Of a stretch of DNA of 64,000 bases, positions 27,356-33,804 are shown one piece after another. The translations under genes were made by a program, and so were the position numbers. A model generated the notes under the pieces. The model searched no databases and had not been told where the DNA came from. It worked only from the letters and a program-made list of their open reading frames with translations. Each line of letters opens with the position of its first letter. The first letter of the stretch is position 1. This DNA is from Streptomyces bicolor. Lineage in GTDB: Bacteria > Actinomycetota > Actinomycetes > Streptomycetales > Streptomycetaceae. The DNA is taken from the NCBI RefSeq assembly GCF_000719285.1, contig NZ_JOFS01000005.1, positions 248,001 through 312,000 of the forward strand. Reading direction: 5' to 3'.

Positions 27356-28777
27356 CTAGAACACAGGAGTGACCAGCCCTGTCCCCGCTACCTTCGCCAT
27401 AGCGCCGGACGCGTAGCGTTGGAAGGTATAGCCAAAGTAGGCGTAAGCCACGAGCAGGACGCCCAGGGATGCCGCCTGCGGCTGTTCAGCTCGAATGAAC
27501 ATCGGGGCGTTAGGGTCCTCCCACAGGTGGCATTCATTCCGCGGCACAACGTAAATCTCATCCTCGTTTGTGCCACCGCCCAAGTTCGTGGCTATGTTGT
27601 TGTCGACGATTACGAGCAGACCGGAAGACAGTTTGGCACGCACCGCGGGGCCGTACTCGTTCGTGAGCGTCAGACCACCCGCATTTACGGGCATTCCACC
27701 TGTCGACACGAACGGCCAGGATGAGCCGACCTGCGAGGCAAGCCAGTTCCAGCGACGCGAATGCATCACCGCGTGAGTGGCATACCCCATATTCAGGAGC
27801 GTGCTTTCGACAGTGGAAGCGGCACTCTGAATCTTCGGCCACAGTTCCGCAGCCGTAGGCGATGCGTCGGTATAAGCCACGGAGGAAGCCGCATTCGTCA
27901 GACCTGTGGTGGCCTGGTTAAGCAGCGTGGAATCCAGCGTAGTGGCGACCCGGTTGAAAAGGTCCTGCATTGTAACGTCGTCGATTCCCGAGCCCCGCTC
28001 AATCGCCTGCCGGGAAACGGTCTGCTGACCGGCGGCAGTCTGCACGGGAATTGAAAGCACCGTGTCATCCATGTTCTGTTCGGCAACCGCCGTGTTCTGC
28101 GTCGCCTGAATTCCCGCACTGGACGAGGTGGTGATACGGGACAACTCGATGGACATGCCCTGCGCGGGAAGCGGGTGACGGTTGCACGCGGCATCCGCGA
28201 ACGGCCGCAGTGAGGCCGTAGCGGGGGCGAACTGTTCGGTGAGGTACTGCGGCACGGTGAGGCCCGTGAATGCGCCGGTACCGACCGCACGCGACAGGTA
28301 TTCGCCTCGCTCCGTCTGCTCTTCCCGCATGTGGCGGGCAAGGCGTTCTTGGGCCCCAGGGTCACCGAACAGGAACTGACGGGAAACATCGGTCAGGAAG
28401 TTCCGGCCGTTCGGGTCCTGATCGGGCCGGTAGGTACGCTCTTCCGTTCCGATACGCGCCACCCGGTCATAAGCGGCCCTGCGCACGTTCGTGGGCGTTA
28501 TCTGGCTCGACCTCTTGCCGTACTCGATTTCTTCGAGCTGCACGGCGCGCAGGCGTTCCAGATCACGCGCGGCATTGCGCGTTTCGATAACCGCAGCGTC
28601 ACGGGCCTCCGTGAGTTCCTGTACGGCCCTGTCTTCCTCGGCGGAAAGGTGCGTGCGCCCAGCTTGCTGGGCAGCGTCCAGGATGCGCTGTAGCTGTTCC
28701 TGGACGGTTTCCTTACGGTGGCGTGCGTCGTCGCGGACGCCTTCAAGCTTGCGTATCTGGTCTGCGAGTGTGGGCAT
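27356..28777 (-). CDS. HK97-fold phage major capsid protein
   Basis: A 473-residue capsid protein starting at ATG 28777 after GGGGTGG. Residues 1-85 are a highly charged coiled coil (LADQIRKLEGVRDDARHRKETVQEQLQ...), like the scaffolding delta domain of HK97-type capsids, normally removed by a prohead protease. The remainder has the family pattern: AVGTGAFTGLTVPQYL, an E-loop region, PVQTAAGQQTVSRQAIERG, AELWPKIQSAAS, HSRRWNWLAS, PVNAGGLTLTNEYG, and a C-terminal segment ending in FGYTFQRYASGAMAKV. No portal, protease or terminase gene accompanies it. That is typical of a satellite borrowing helper functions, or of a decayed prophage. Confidence 0.9.
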   Translation of the reverse strand: MPTLADQIRKLEGVRDDARHRKETVQEQLQRILDAAQQAGRTHLSAEEDRAVQELTEARDAAVIETRNAARDLERLRAVQLEEIEYGKRSSQITPTNVRRAAYDRVARIGTEERTYRPDQDPNGRNFLTDVSRQFLFGDPGAQERLARHMREEQTERGEYLSRAVGTGAFTGLTVPQYLTEQFAPATASLRPFADAACNRHPLPAQGMSIELSRITTSSSAGIQATQNTAVAEQNMDDTVLSIPVQTAAGQQTVSRQAIERGSGIDDVTMQDLFNRVATTLDSTLLNQATTGLTNAASSVAYTDASPTAAELWPKIQSAASTVESTLLNMGYATHAVMHSRRWNWLASQVGSSWPFVSTGGMPVNAGGLTLTNEYGPAVRAKLSSGLLVIVDNNIATNLGGGTNEDEIYVVPRNECHLWEDPNAPMFIRAEQPQAASLGVLLVAYAYFGYTFQRYASGAMAKVAGTGLVTPVF

Positions 28778-29003
28778 GATCCACCCCTTGATAAATGCGC
28801 GGAGAAATGACGCGTGCCGCGCTGCAAAGGGGTCGACCAGCCGGGGACATCCGCCCGACTCGGCCCGGACTCACCGCCCACCCGAAAGTCATCCGTTCCG
28901 GCGAGGGGTGCCCGTGGCACTGGGATTCCGGCTTGGTTGCCCTCCCCCGGGATATCTGCCAGGGGAGTGGCTGCCTCTTGCCAGGAACCGTGTGAATTGT
29001 AAA

Positions 29004-29228
29004 TCAGCGACCCTGCATTTGTCGCTGAACTTCCGCGAGTGATTCGTCCCAACTCTCCACTGACCCGTTCTTTGTGGAGATCCCGTACTCATTCGCCCAT
29101 GCCGCCAAAGCGAATATCAGCGTGAGCGGGTCAGAGTTGCCCACAATCACCGCTGCACCGGTCTCGTCTCCGGCGAGGCAGGCACGGAGTAGAGCCGGGA
29201 CGGTTGCAGGCTCAAGGGTCCTGTCCAT
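29004..29228 (-). CDS. Small element protein between replication and capsid genes (74 aa)
   Basis: ATG 29228 follows GAAGGAG with ideal spacing. The sequence MDRTLEPATVPALLRACLAG... then AAVIVGNSDPLTLIFALAAWANEYG suggests an alpha/beta or helical fold with a buried hydrophobic helix, and the C-terminus is polar (DESLAEVQRQMQGR). No family is recognised. It lies between the iteron region and the capsid gene on the same strand, so it may be cotranscribed with the capsid. Confidence 0.72.
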   Translation of the reverse strand: MDRTLEPATVPALLRACLAGDETGAAVIVGNSDPLTLIFALAAWANEYGISTKNGSVESWDESLAEVQRQMQGR

Positions 29229-29460
29229 AGTGCTCCTTCAAGATCACTGGGGTGGCACTGGCCATCGGGGAGTTTTTTGAGAGTTTGGGCCGGGGCTGGG
29301 ATAAGACCGGATTCCTAAAAACGCAGCGCTCTGACCTGCGGTTTTGTGGTGAGCGCTCAGCCGGCCTGCCCCTGTGGCCTGCGGCGTTGCGTGCTGCGAG
29401 GGGCGCCCAGGTGGCATGCGAGCCTCGCCCAGGTGGCTTCTTTTGCTGGCTGTCGCCTTG

Positions 29461-29660
29461 CGTCGCTATGCGGGGGTACTACGTACACCCCCGCAGCAAT
29501 AGCGACACGATCAAGGTTTGAGATCAAGTGATAGCGACGAATTCACTACGTGCCTGGTCAGAGGTAGCGACGAAAGCACGACGGACTAGCGACGATAGCG
29601 ACGAGGGATAGCGACGAACTCACTACATGATCTTGGTTCGTCGCTGCCTGGGCACTACGG
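29461..29660. repeat. Iteron-like repeat region, candidate replication origin
   Basis: TAGCGAC occurs at 29500, then TAGCGACGA at 29532, 29565, 29587, 29596 and 29609, all direct; inverted copies lie at 29461-29468 (CGTCGCTA) and 29638-29646 (TCGTCGCTG). Interspersed CACTAC (29544, 29621, 29653) and GATCAAG/GATCTTG elements recur. A hairpin GCGGGGGT/ACCCCCGC (29470-29494) sits at one edge. This gene-free stretch (29229-29662) directly follows the AAA ATPase gene, as iteron origins follow rep genes in plasmids. Confidence 0.72.
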
Positions 29661-29662
29661 GA

Positions 29663-31015
29663 TCAAGGTTCCCCCACGGCCAACTGGGCGGCGGCTACCT
29701 CCCTCGCCAATGCGGCAGCCTGGGCCGCTATTGCGTCCGCCTGTTGCTGCCCCTCGTACGTCACCTGATAGCGCCCCGTATTCGGGACCTTTACAATCAG
29801 GCCCTTCCTTTTGAGTGCGCCCATGTGGGTGCCTATGGTGGAGCGTTCCTCTTTCCTCCCTAGACGTTCGGCGACTCCCGTAGGTGATGCGCCTATCTCT
29901 CCGAATTCAGCGATGCCGCAAAGGGTCTGTGCTTGCTTGCCTGTCACGATGATTTTCACGCTGATTGGTTCGGCGGTAAAGGCGCCTGCCGCTCGGAGCG
30001 CCAATGAGTCGCCAGTCTTTACAGCCTCTACAGCAAGATCCGGCGCTTCCGCCATATCTTTCTGGGCGACGCTTTTAACGGTGACTCTGGCTGTGCCCTT
30101 GTCCCGCTTCACCTCAAACTCTGAGTCAATAGCCGCGAGGATGGCCGTAGCTCCCCTCGCGCGCCCTCCCTCATTACCTGAGTGGTGTACGAGCATGGCG
30201 CCTGCCTGCGTGTGCTCTCTCAGCTTGTCCAGCCGGGCAACGATCTTCCCCATTTCGCTGTTGCTGTTCTCCTCATGGCCAACAGTGCATCGCGCCTGCG
30301 TGTCGAAGATGACAAAGCCGTATCCGCCCTGCCTCGCGTATGCGATGAGTTGGCGCATTTGGTCATCTTCACCGATCTGCACGGCTCTTGGATAGAAAGT
30401 GACTCCCGTCATCTTCCGGCCGTTCATTTCCTCCCAGGCTCGTACGCGTGGCCGTATACCTCGCGCCCCCTCCGCAACCACATAGAGGACAGGAGTTTGA
30501 TTCGTCGCGTATCCGAACCATCGTTCACCGGTCCCTATAGCGGCAGCCATGGACAGAGCTATGAATGACTTGAGGCTCTTTGGCGGGCCGAATATGCGGG
30601 ACAGAGTGTCTCGATTGATAAAGTCAGCAATCAATGGCTCGTGATCCGGGATGCTATCAAGAGTGTCAGTGCTTAGCGCATCTGCCGCAAAGCACGCGGC
30701 AAGTGAGGCCCTGCCTTCCTCTGATTCGAGGGCGGAGGAAAACTCATCCTCGTCTATCTTGGCCGCACGTTCTTTCGCGCGGTTATAGCTTCGGATTTCC
30801 TTGGCAGCCTTTATCTCGGCTGCCTCGCGCCTGTGCGCCTCTATCAGCACCTCAGTTCTGTCGCCAATGCCTAGCGTGGGGAGTTGGGCACTCAGGGCGG
30901 TAACGTATCGCTGCACTTCCTCGTTATATGACTCCAGTGGTGCAGCCTGCGGATTGAGTAGCCACAACAAGGCGTGCTGCACATTTATCTCTGACTGTGG
31001 CAGTTCCTCATTCAC
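29663..31015 (-). CDS. RepA-like AAA ATPase (hexameric helicase type) with C-terminal winged helix
   Basis: A 450-residue protein starting at GTG 31015, overlapping the upstream gene by 8 bp. After a helical N-terminal ~130 residues comes a RecA-like AAA_25/RepA ATPase: Walker A FGPPKSLKSF, VLYVVAEGARGIRPRV, Walker B GFVIFDTQARC, and LVHHSGNEGGRARGATAI. The C-terminal ~90 residues form a winged-helix region (TLCGIAEFGEIGASPTGVAERLGRKEERSTIGTHMGALKRKG), as in replication initiators that bind iterons. It probably unwinds or initiates at the adjacent repeat array after excision. Its codon use is visibly less G/C-rich than the flanking chromosome, consistent with transfer. Confidence 0.85.
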   Translation of the reverse strand: MNEELPQSEINVQHALLWLLNPQAAPLESYNEEVQRYVTALSAQLPTLGIGDRTEVLIEAHRREAAEIKAAKEIRSYNRAKERAAKIDEDEFSSALESEEGRASLAACFAADALSTDTLDSIPDHEPLIADFINRDTLSRIFGPPKSLKSFIALSMAAAIGTGERWFGYATNQTPVLYVVAEGARGIRPRVRAWEEMNGRKMTGVTFYPRAVQIGEDDQMRQLIAYARQGGYGFVIFDTQARCTVGHEENSNSEMGKIVARLDKLREHTQAGAMLVHHSGNEGGRARGATAILAAIDSEFEVKRDKGTARVTVKSVAQKDMAEAPDLAVEAVKTGDSLALRAAGAFTAEPISVKIIVTGKQAQTLCGIAEFGEIGASPTGVAERLGRKEERSTIGTHMGALKRKGLIVKVPNTGRYQVTYEGQQQADAIAAQAAALAREVAAAQLAVGEP

Positions 31016-31295
31016 CCAGCACCCCGCCGTTTGGGTCGCCTACGACCCTCGAAGCGCGTCCCGTCGCCATTGCCGCTCTCAGCGCATCGGGTACGTCCGT
31101 AAGGACACCGCTAAGGACCGGACAACCGTCATCGTGCCCAACCATCACGTGGTAAATCCCGGATACGTCCCGGAAGATGTCTGTCACGTGCGATCGACAG
31201 TGACCGCATTCATAATTGCGAGCAAATTCCTTGATCACCTTGGGTGGCCCGCTAGGCGCCGGCCGGGACTTTCTGGGTTTCTTGTTTCCGGGCAT
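31008..31295 (-). CDS. Small zinc-binding-type element protein (95 aa)
   Basis: ATG 31295 follows TAGGAGG. The N-terminus is very basic (MPGNKKPRKSRPAPSGPPKV), followed by YECGHCRSHVTDIF and MVGHDDGCP, giving Cys-x2-Cys and later His/Cys candidates for zinc. The rest is a helix (DVPDALRAAMATG). It resembles small DNA-binding accessory proteins near replication genes of actinobacterial elements. It overlaps the ATPase gene by 8 bp, so the two are expressed together. Confidence 0.72.
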   Translation of the reverse strand: MPGNKKPRKSRPAPSGPPKVIKEFARNYECGHCRSHVTDIFRDVSGIYHVMVGHDDGCPVLSGVLTDVPDALRAAMATGRASRVVGDPNGGVLGE

Positions 31296-31504
31296 TGAGA
31301 CCTCCTAGAAATGGTTCGTTCAATGTCTGTCCCGCTACCTGTGCCCACCTTTCGGCGCCATGTCCTAGCGGAACTACCGGTGACAATCTGGCCGTAGGCA
31401 TAGACGCGCCTGGGCGGTTCTTCCAACCGGGCCATGCTGTGAGGTTGTTGGGCAGGGAAAATTACCGCCCAGGGCGGAGGAGAGCGCGAATGCGCGATAT
31501 CTGC

Positions 31505-31771
31505 CTATGCGGCATCGAGAGAACCGCCGTCCGTGTGGTGCGCCGGAGGCGGTGTTAGCGTCAGAGCGAGGCGCCTGCGGTCGAGGGCCGCGCGCACAAT
31601 GCGGGCGGCCTGGGCAAGCTGCACAGGGTCATCTACGGCGCGCTCGACATGCGCGGCAAGGGTGGCGGCCTTCAACTCGCGTTCGAGGGCCGTGGTGTCC
31701 GCTTCCGGGCGGTGACGTCGGATTGCGGCGATCTTCGCGCGAATGCGCGCGGCTTCGGGGCTGATAGCCAT
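31505..31771 (-). CDS. Small helical element protein (88 aa)
   Basis: ATG 31771 has GGGAA upstream. The product is almost all helix and strongly charged (MAISPEAARIRAKIAAIRRH, ERELKAATLAAHVERAV, LAQAARIVRAALDRRRLALT) with a polar tail. Short Arg-rich helical proteins of this kind are common in Streptomyces integrative elements. It starts the presumed replication transcript after the integrase terminator. Function is not known. Confidence 0.65.
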   Translation of the reverse strand: MAISPEAARIRAKIAAIRRHRPEADTTALERELKAATLAAHVERAVDDPVQLAQAARIVRAALDRRRLALTLTPPPAHHTDGGSLDAA

Positions 31772-31912
31772 GAGGCGTTCCCGGATATGTCCCGTCGGGA
31801 CACGGGGCCGCTCACCATTGCGGCCCGGATGCCAATCACCCTAAGCACAGAATGGTGGCCCCCGAAAGGGGGTGAGGACCGGCCTCACATCAGTGGAGCG
31901 CATTCGGCAAAC

Positions 31913-31943
31913 AACAACGGCCCCCGGATAGAGGGCCGTTGTT
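31913..31943 (-). terminator. Intrinsic terminator of the integrase gene
   Basis: AACAACGGCCC (31913-31923) pairs with GGGCCGTTGTT (31933-31943); on the minus strand the stem is followed by a T-rich TGTTTG. It lies 42 bp after the integrase stop. A second small hairpin, CCCCC-GAAA-GGGGG, lies at 31859-31872. Confidence 0.8.
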
Positions 31944-31985
31944 CAGTGCATCGGTCGCGCCGATGCGTGCACCACGTGACTTAGC

Positions 31986-33503
31986 TCACGCCTCCCGCCA
32001 CTTGATCGCGACACGGTTCGAGTCGAACCCCTTGGTTCCCGGCTTGGCACGCTTGATCGTCACGCTGTCGATGAACATGCGCAGGAACGCACGCTTTTCG
32101 TCCAGTGTCATCCCGTCATCCCACGTCGCCCGCGCGGCGGCAATGTCCATCTTCATCGCGGGCGGCGGCACGGCGGCAAGTTCGGCCCGTAGACGCTGCT
32201 CCCGCTCGTTCAGACCCAACCGCATGTTCTTCCACTCAGCCAGCGTCAGTTCACCGCGCCCCCGCTCTGCGGCGATTTCGTTGCGCTCCGCGTCCACTGC
32301 CGTGAGTTCAGCCGTCAGTTCGTCCCGGCGGGCGGCATGGTCGTCAGAGGTGAGCGCATCGAGGAATTCCGGCTTGTCCAGCTCAGCGAACAGTTCGTCG
32401 GCGACGTGCTGTTCGGTCGCCTCCAGCATGACGCCCGTGCAGCCCTTACCGCCCCGGTTCGGGTGGCACAACAGGTACGGCGTCCGCTTGCCGTTCTTGA
32501 GCTTCTTCACCGAGCCGACCATGGGCGCCTTGCACACGCCACACACGGCCAGACCACCGGTCAGCGTGTACTTGCGCCCGGCAGGGTTCCCCTTGTGCGC
32601 GTCGGTGATCGGGTAGCTGAAGCCGTCCGACGTGCGCACCGTGCGCGGTGCCGACAGCTTCGCCCGGCACGCCTGCCACGTCGCCTCGTCCAGGATGGGC
32701 GCCCAGTTGCCACGGCCCACGATCACGCCCTGATGCACCCGGAACCCGGCAATGGTCGGCTTGGTGACCATGGACCGCACCGAGCTTGCCGTGAGGGTGG
32801 ACGGCCGTGTGACGGGGTTCCCCGCCGCGTCGGTGACGATCCCGCCGTTGGCGTCCTTGACCTTCACCCTGTGCGCGCCGACCAGACCGCGTGCCCGCAG
32901 CTCAGCGGCGATGTTCGCGAGTGACCAGCCGTCCAGCACCTTCTCAGCGGCCCACCGGATCGCCTCCGCCTGCTCCGGGATGATGACGTACGTCTTGTTA
33001 CCGGATTCATCGACACCGTGGCCGTACCCGAACGGCTTGGACCCCGCCGCGCGCCCCTGGGCGGCATTCTCGGCAAGACGATCATTGACCCGCTTCTTCA
33101 TCTTGCGCACCTCCCCAGCGTTGAGTACCGCGCGGATACCGGCGACCTCGTCATGTACGCGGACAACCCCATCCCTGTTCGTGTGCAGCTCACTGATACC
33201 GGCAGCGTCCAGCTCCGCGGCGAGAGTGAACCACTCGACCTCACGCCGCTCCAACCGGGACTGTTCCACAGCCCACACGTGGGCGACCTCCCCACGGCCG
33301 AGAGCCGCGCGGAAGTCCTCGTAACGGGGGCGGTGGTCGCCGTTCGCGGCAGAGATACCGGCATCGGCGAACACCTTCACGGGCAGCCCCGGCCACATGC
33401 TCGCGGAGTAGGAGCGGCCCCACCCTTCCTGAAGGTCGACACCTTCATAGCTGCCGTCCGGGCGGGGGGACAGTCGGCAGTACAGAGCGACGTATCGAGT
33501 CAT
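31986..33503 (-). CDS. int: Large serine recombinase (integrase)
   Basis: A 505-residue serine integrase. ATG 33503 gives the family start MTRYVALYCRLS, with the catalytic Ser in YCRLS; the open frame to 33656 crosses attR and has no start signal. The resolvase domain (about 1-150) contains GISAANGDHRPRYEDF and VWAVEQSRLERRE. A recombinase domain follows (KPFGYGHGVDESGN..., GWSLANIAAELRARGL), then a zinc ribbon (CGVCKAPMVGS...LLCHPNRGGKGC) interrupted by a coiled coil (about 405-470), and a short C-terminal domain. Its start is 17 bp from the attR arm, so its promoter must overlap the attachment site. It catalysed the insertion into the VOC gene; no excision-directionality factor can be named. 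Confidence 0.95.
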   Translation of the reverse strand: MTRYVALYCRLSPRPDGSYEGVDLQEGWGRSYSASMWPGLPVKVFADAGISAANGDHRPRYEDFRAALGRGEVAHVWAVEQSRLERREVEWFTLAAELDAAGISELHTNRDGVVRVHDEVAGIRAVLNAGEVRKMKKRVNDRLAENAAQGRAAGSKPFGYGHGVDESGNKTYVIIPEQAEAIRWAAEKVLDGWSLANIAAELRARGLVGAHRVKVKDANGGIVTDAAGNPVTRPSTLTASSVRSMVTKPTIAGFRVHQGVIVGRGNWAPILDEATWQACRAKLSAPRTVRTSDGFSYPITDAHKGNPAGRKYTLTGGLAVCGVCKAPMVGSVKKLKNGKRTPYLLCHPNRGGKGCTGVMLEATEQHVADELFAELDKPEFLDALTSDDHAARRDELTAELTAVDAERNEIAAERGRGELTLAEWKNMRLGLNEREQRLRAELAAVPPPAMKMDIAAARATWDDGMTLDEKRAFLRMFIDSVTIKRAKPGTKGFDSNRVAIKWREA

Positions 33504-33520
33504 AACCCCAGCGTGCGCCT

Positions 33521-33548
33521 GGTTACGTCTTCCCGACAAGTCCCCGAG
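33521..33548. other. attR of the integrated element
   Basis: The element arm GGTTACGTCTTC (33521-33532) leads to the core GAG (33546-33548), after which the VOC reading frame resumes. The arm is the exact reverse complement of the attL arm at 24775-24786, at nearly equal distance from the core (25 versus 24 bp). Confidence 0.88.
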
Positions 33549-33767
33549 CCGAAGGCGGGCAAGAACCGGCTCCATCTGTGTCTGCGTCCCGACACCTCGC
33601 GGGACGCGGAGGTCGAGCGGCTGCTGACCCTGGGCGCCTCCCTGGTCGCCGACCACCGACGGCCCGACGGCTGGGGGTGGGTCGTACTCGCCGACCCGGA
33701 GGGCAACGAGTTCTGCGTCCTCCTGGCCGACACCGAACGAGCCGCGCTGCCCCCGATCTCCTCCTAG
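33549..33767 (+). pseudogene. VOC/glyoxalase-like gene, 3' part
   Basis: The 72 codons from PKAGKNRLHLCLRPDTSRDA to the stop form the second half of the VOC fold, with the typical end GWGWVVLADPEGNEFCVL. They are in frame with E58 of the 5' part at 24589-24762 once the element is removed. As it stands this fragment has no start codon of its own. Excision would regenerate a full gene. Confidence 0.92.
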
Positions 33768-33804
33768 GCCCCGTCTCCGCGACGGGCGGTCTGCGGCATG
33801 CGCG

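Larger units (their letters stand above)
24763..33548. mobile_element. 8.8-kb serine-integrase element with capsid and replication genes
   Basis: The boundaries come from the split VOC gene and the shared GAG core. Contents from left to right: hairpin, four overlapping small genes (minus), an operator-like triple repeat, an XRE-TPR regulator (plus), a terminator, an HK97 major capsid protein, a small gene, an iteron region, a RepA-like AAA ATPase, a Cys/His zinc-type small gene, another small gene, a terminator and the integrase (all minus). Many of its genes look less G/C-biased at third positions than the flanking chromosome. No portal, large terminase, protease, tail, Tra/FtsK or lysis gene is seen. 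It resembles a phage satellite or a plasmid-like integrated element rather than a complete prophage or a conjugative AICE. Confidence 0.88.

Noticed and set aside
29461..29660. CRISPR-like array
   Set aside because: Repeats are only 9 bp with irregular spacing of 9-33 bp and inverted copies; no cas genes. Iterons fit better.
31235..31435. A 66-codon minus-strand ORF (MARLEEPPRRVYAYG...) before the zinc-type small gene
   Set aside because: No ribosome site at its start, and its last third overlaps the better supported gene at 31008-31295 including that gene's AGGAGG.
32020..32045. A GGTTCGAGTCGAACC-like sequence that could suggest a tRNA T-arm
   Set aside because: It lies inside the integrase 3' end (FDSNRV codons) with no tRNA cloverleaf around it. 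No tRNA was found at the att sites either.
24763..33548. Interpretation as a conjugative AICE (pSAM2 type)
   Set aside because: No FtsK/Tra-like translocase, Spd or RepSA-type initiator is visible, while a capsid gene is present.
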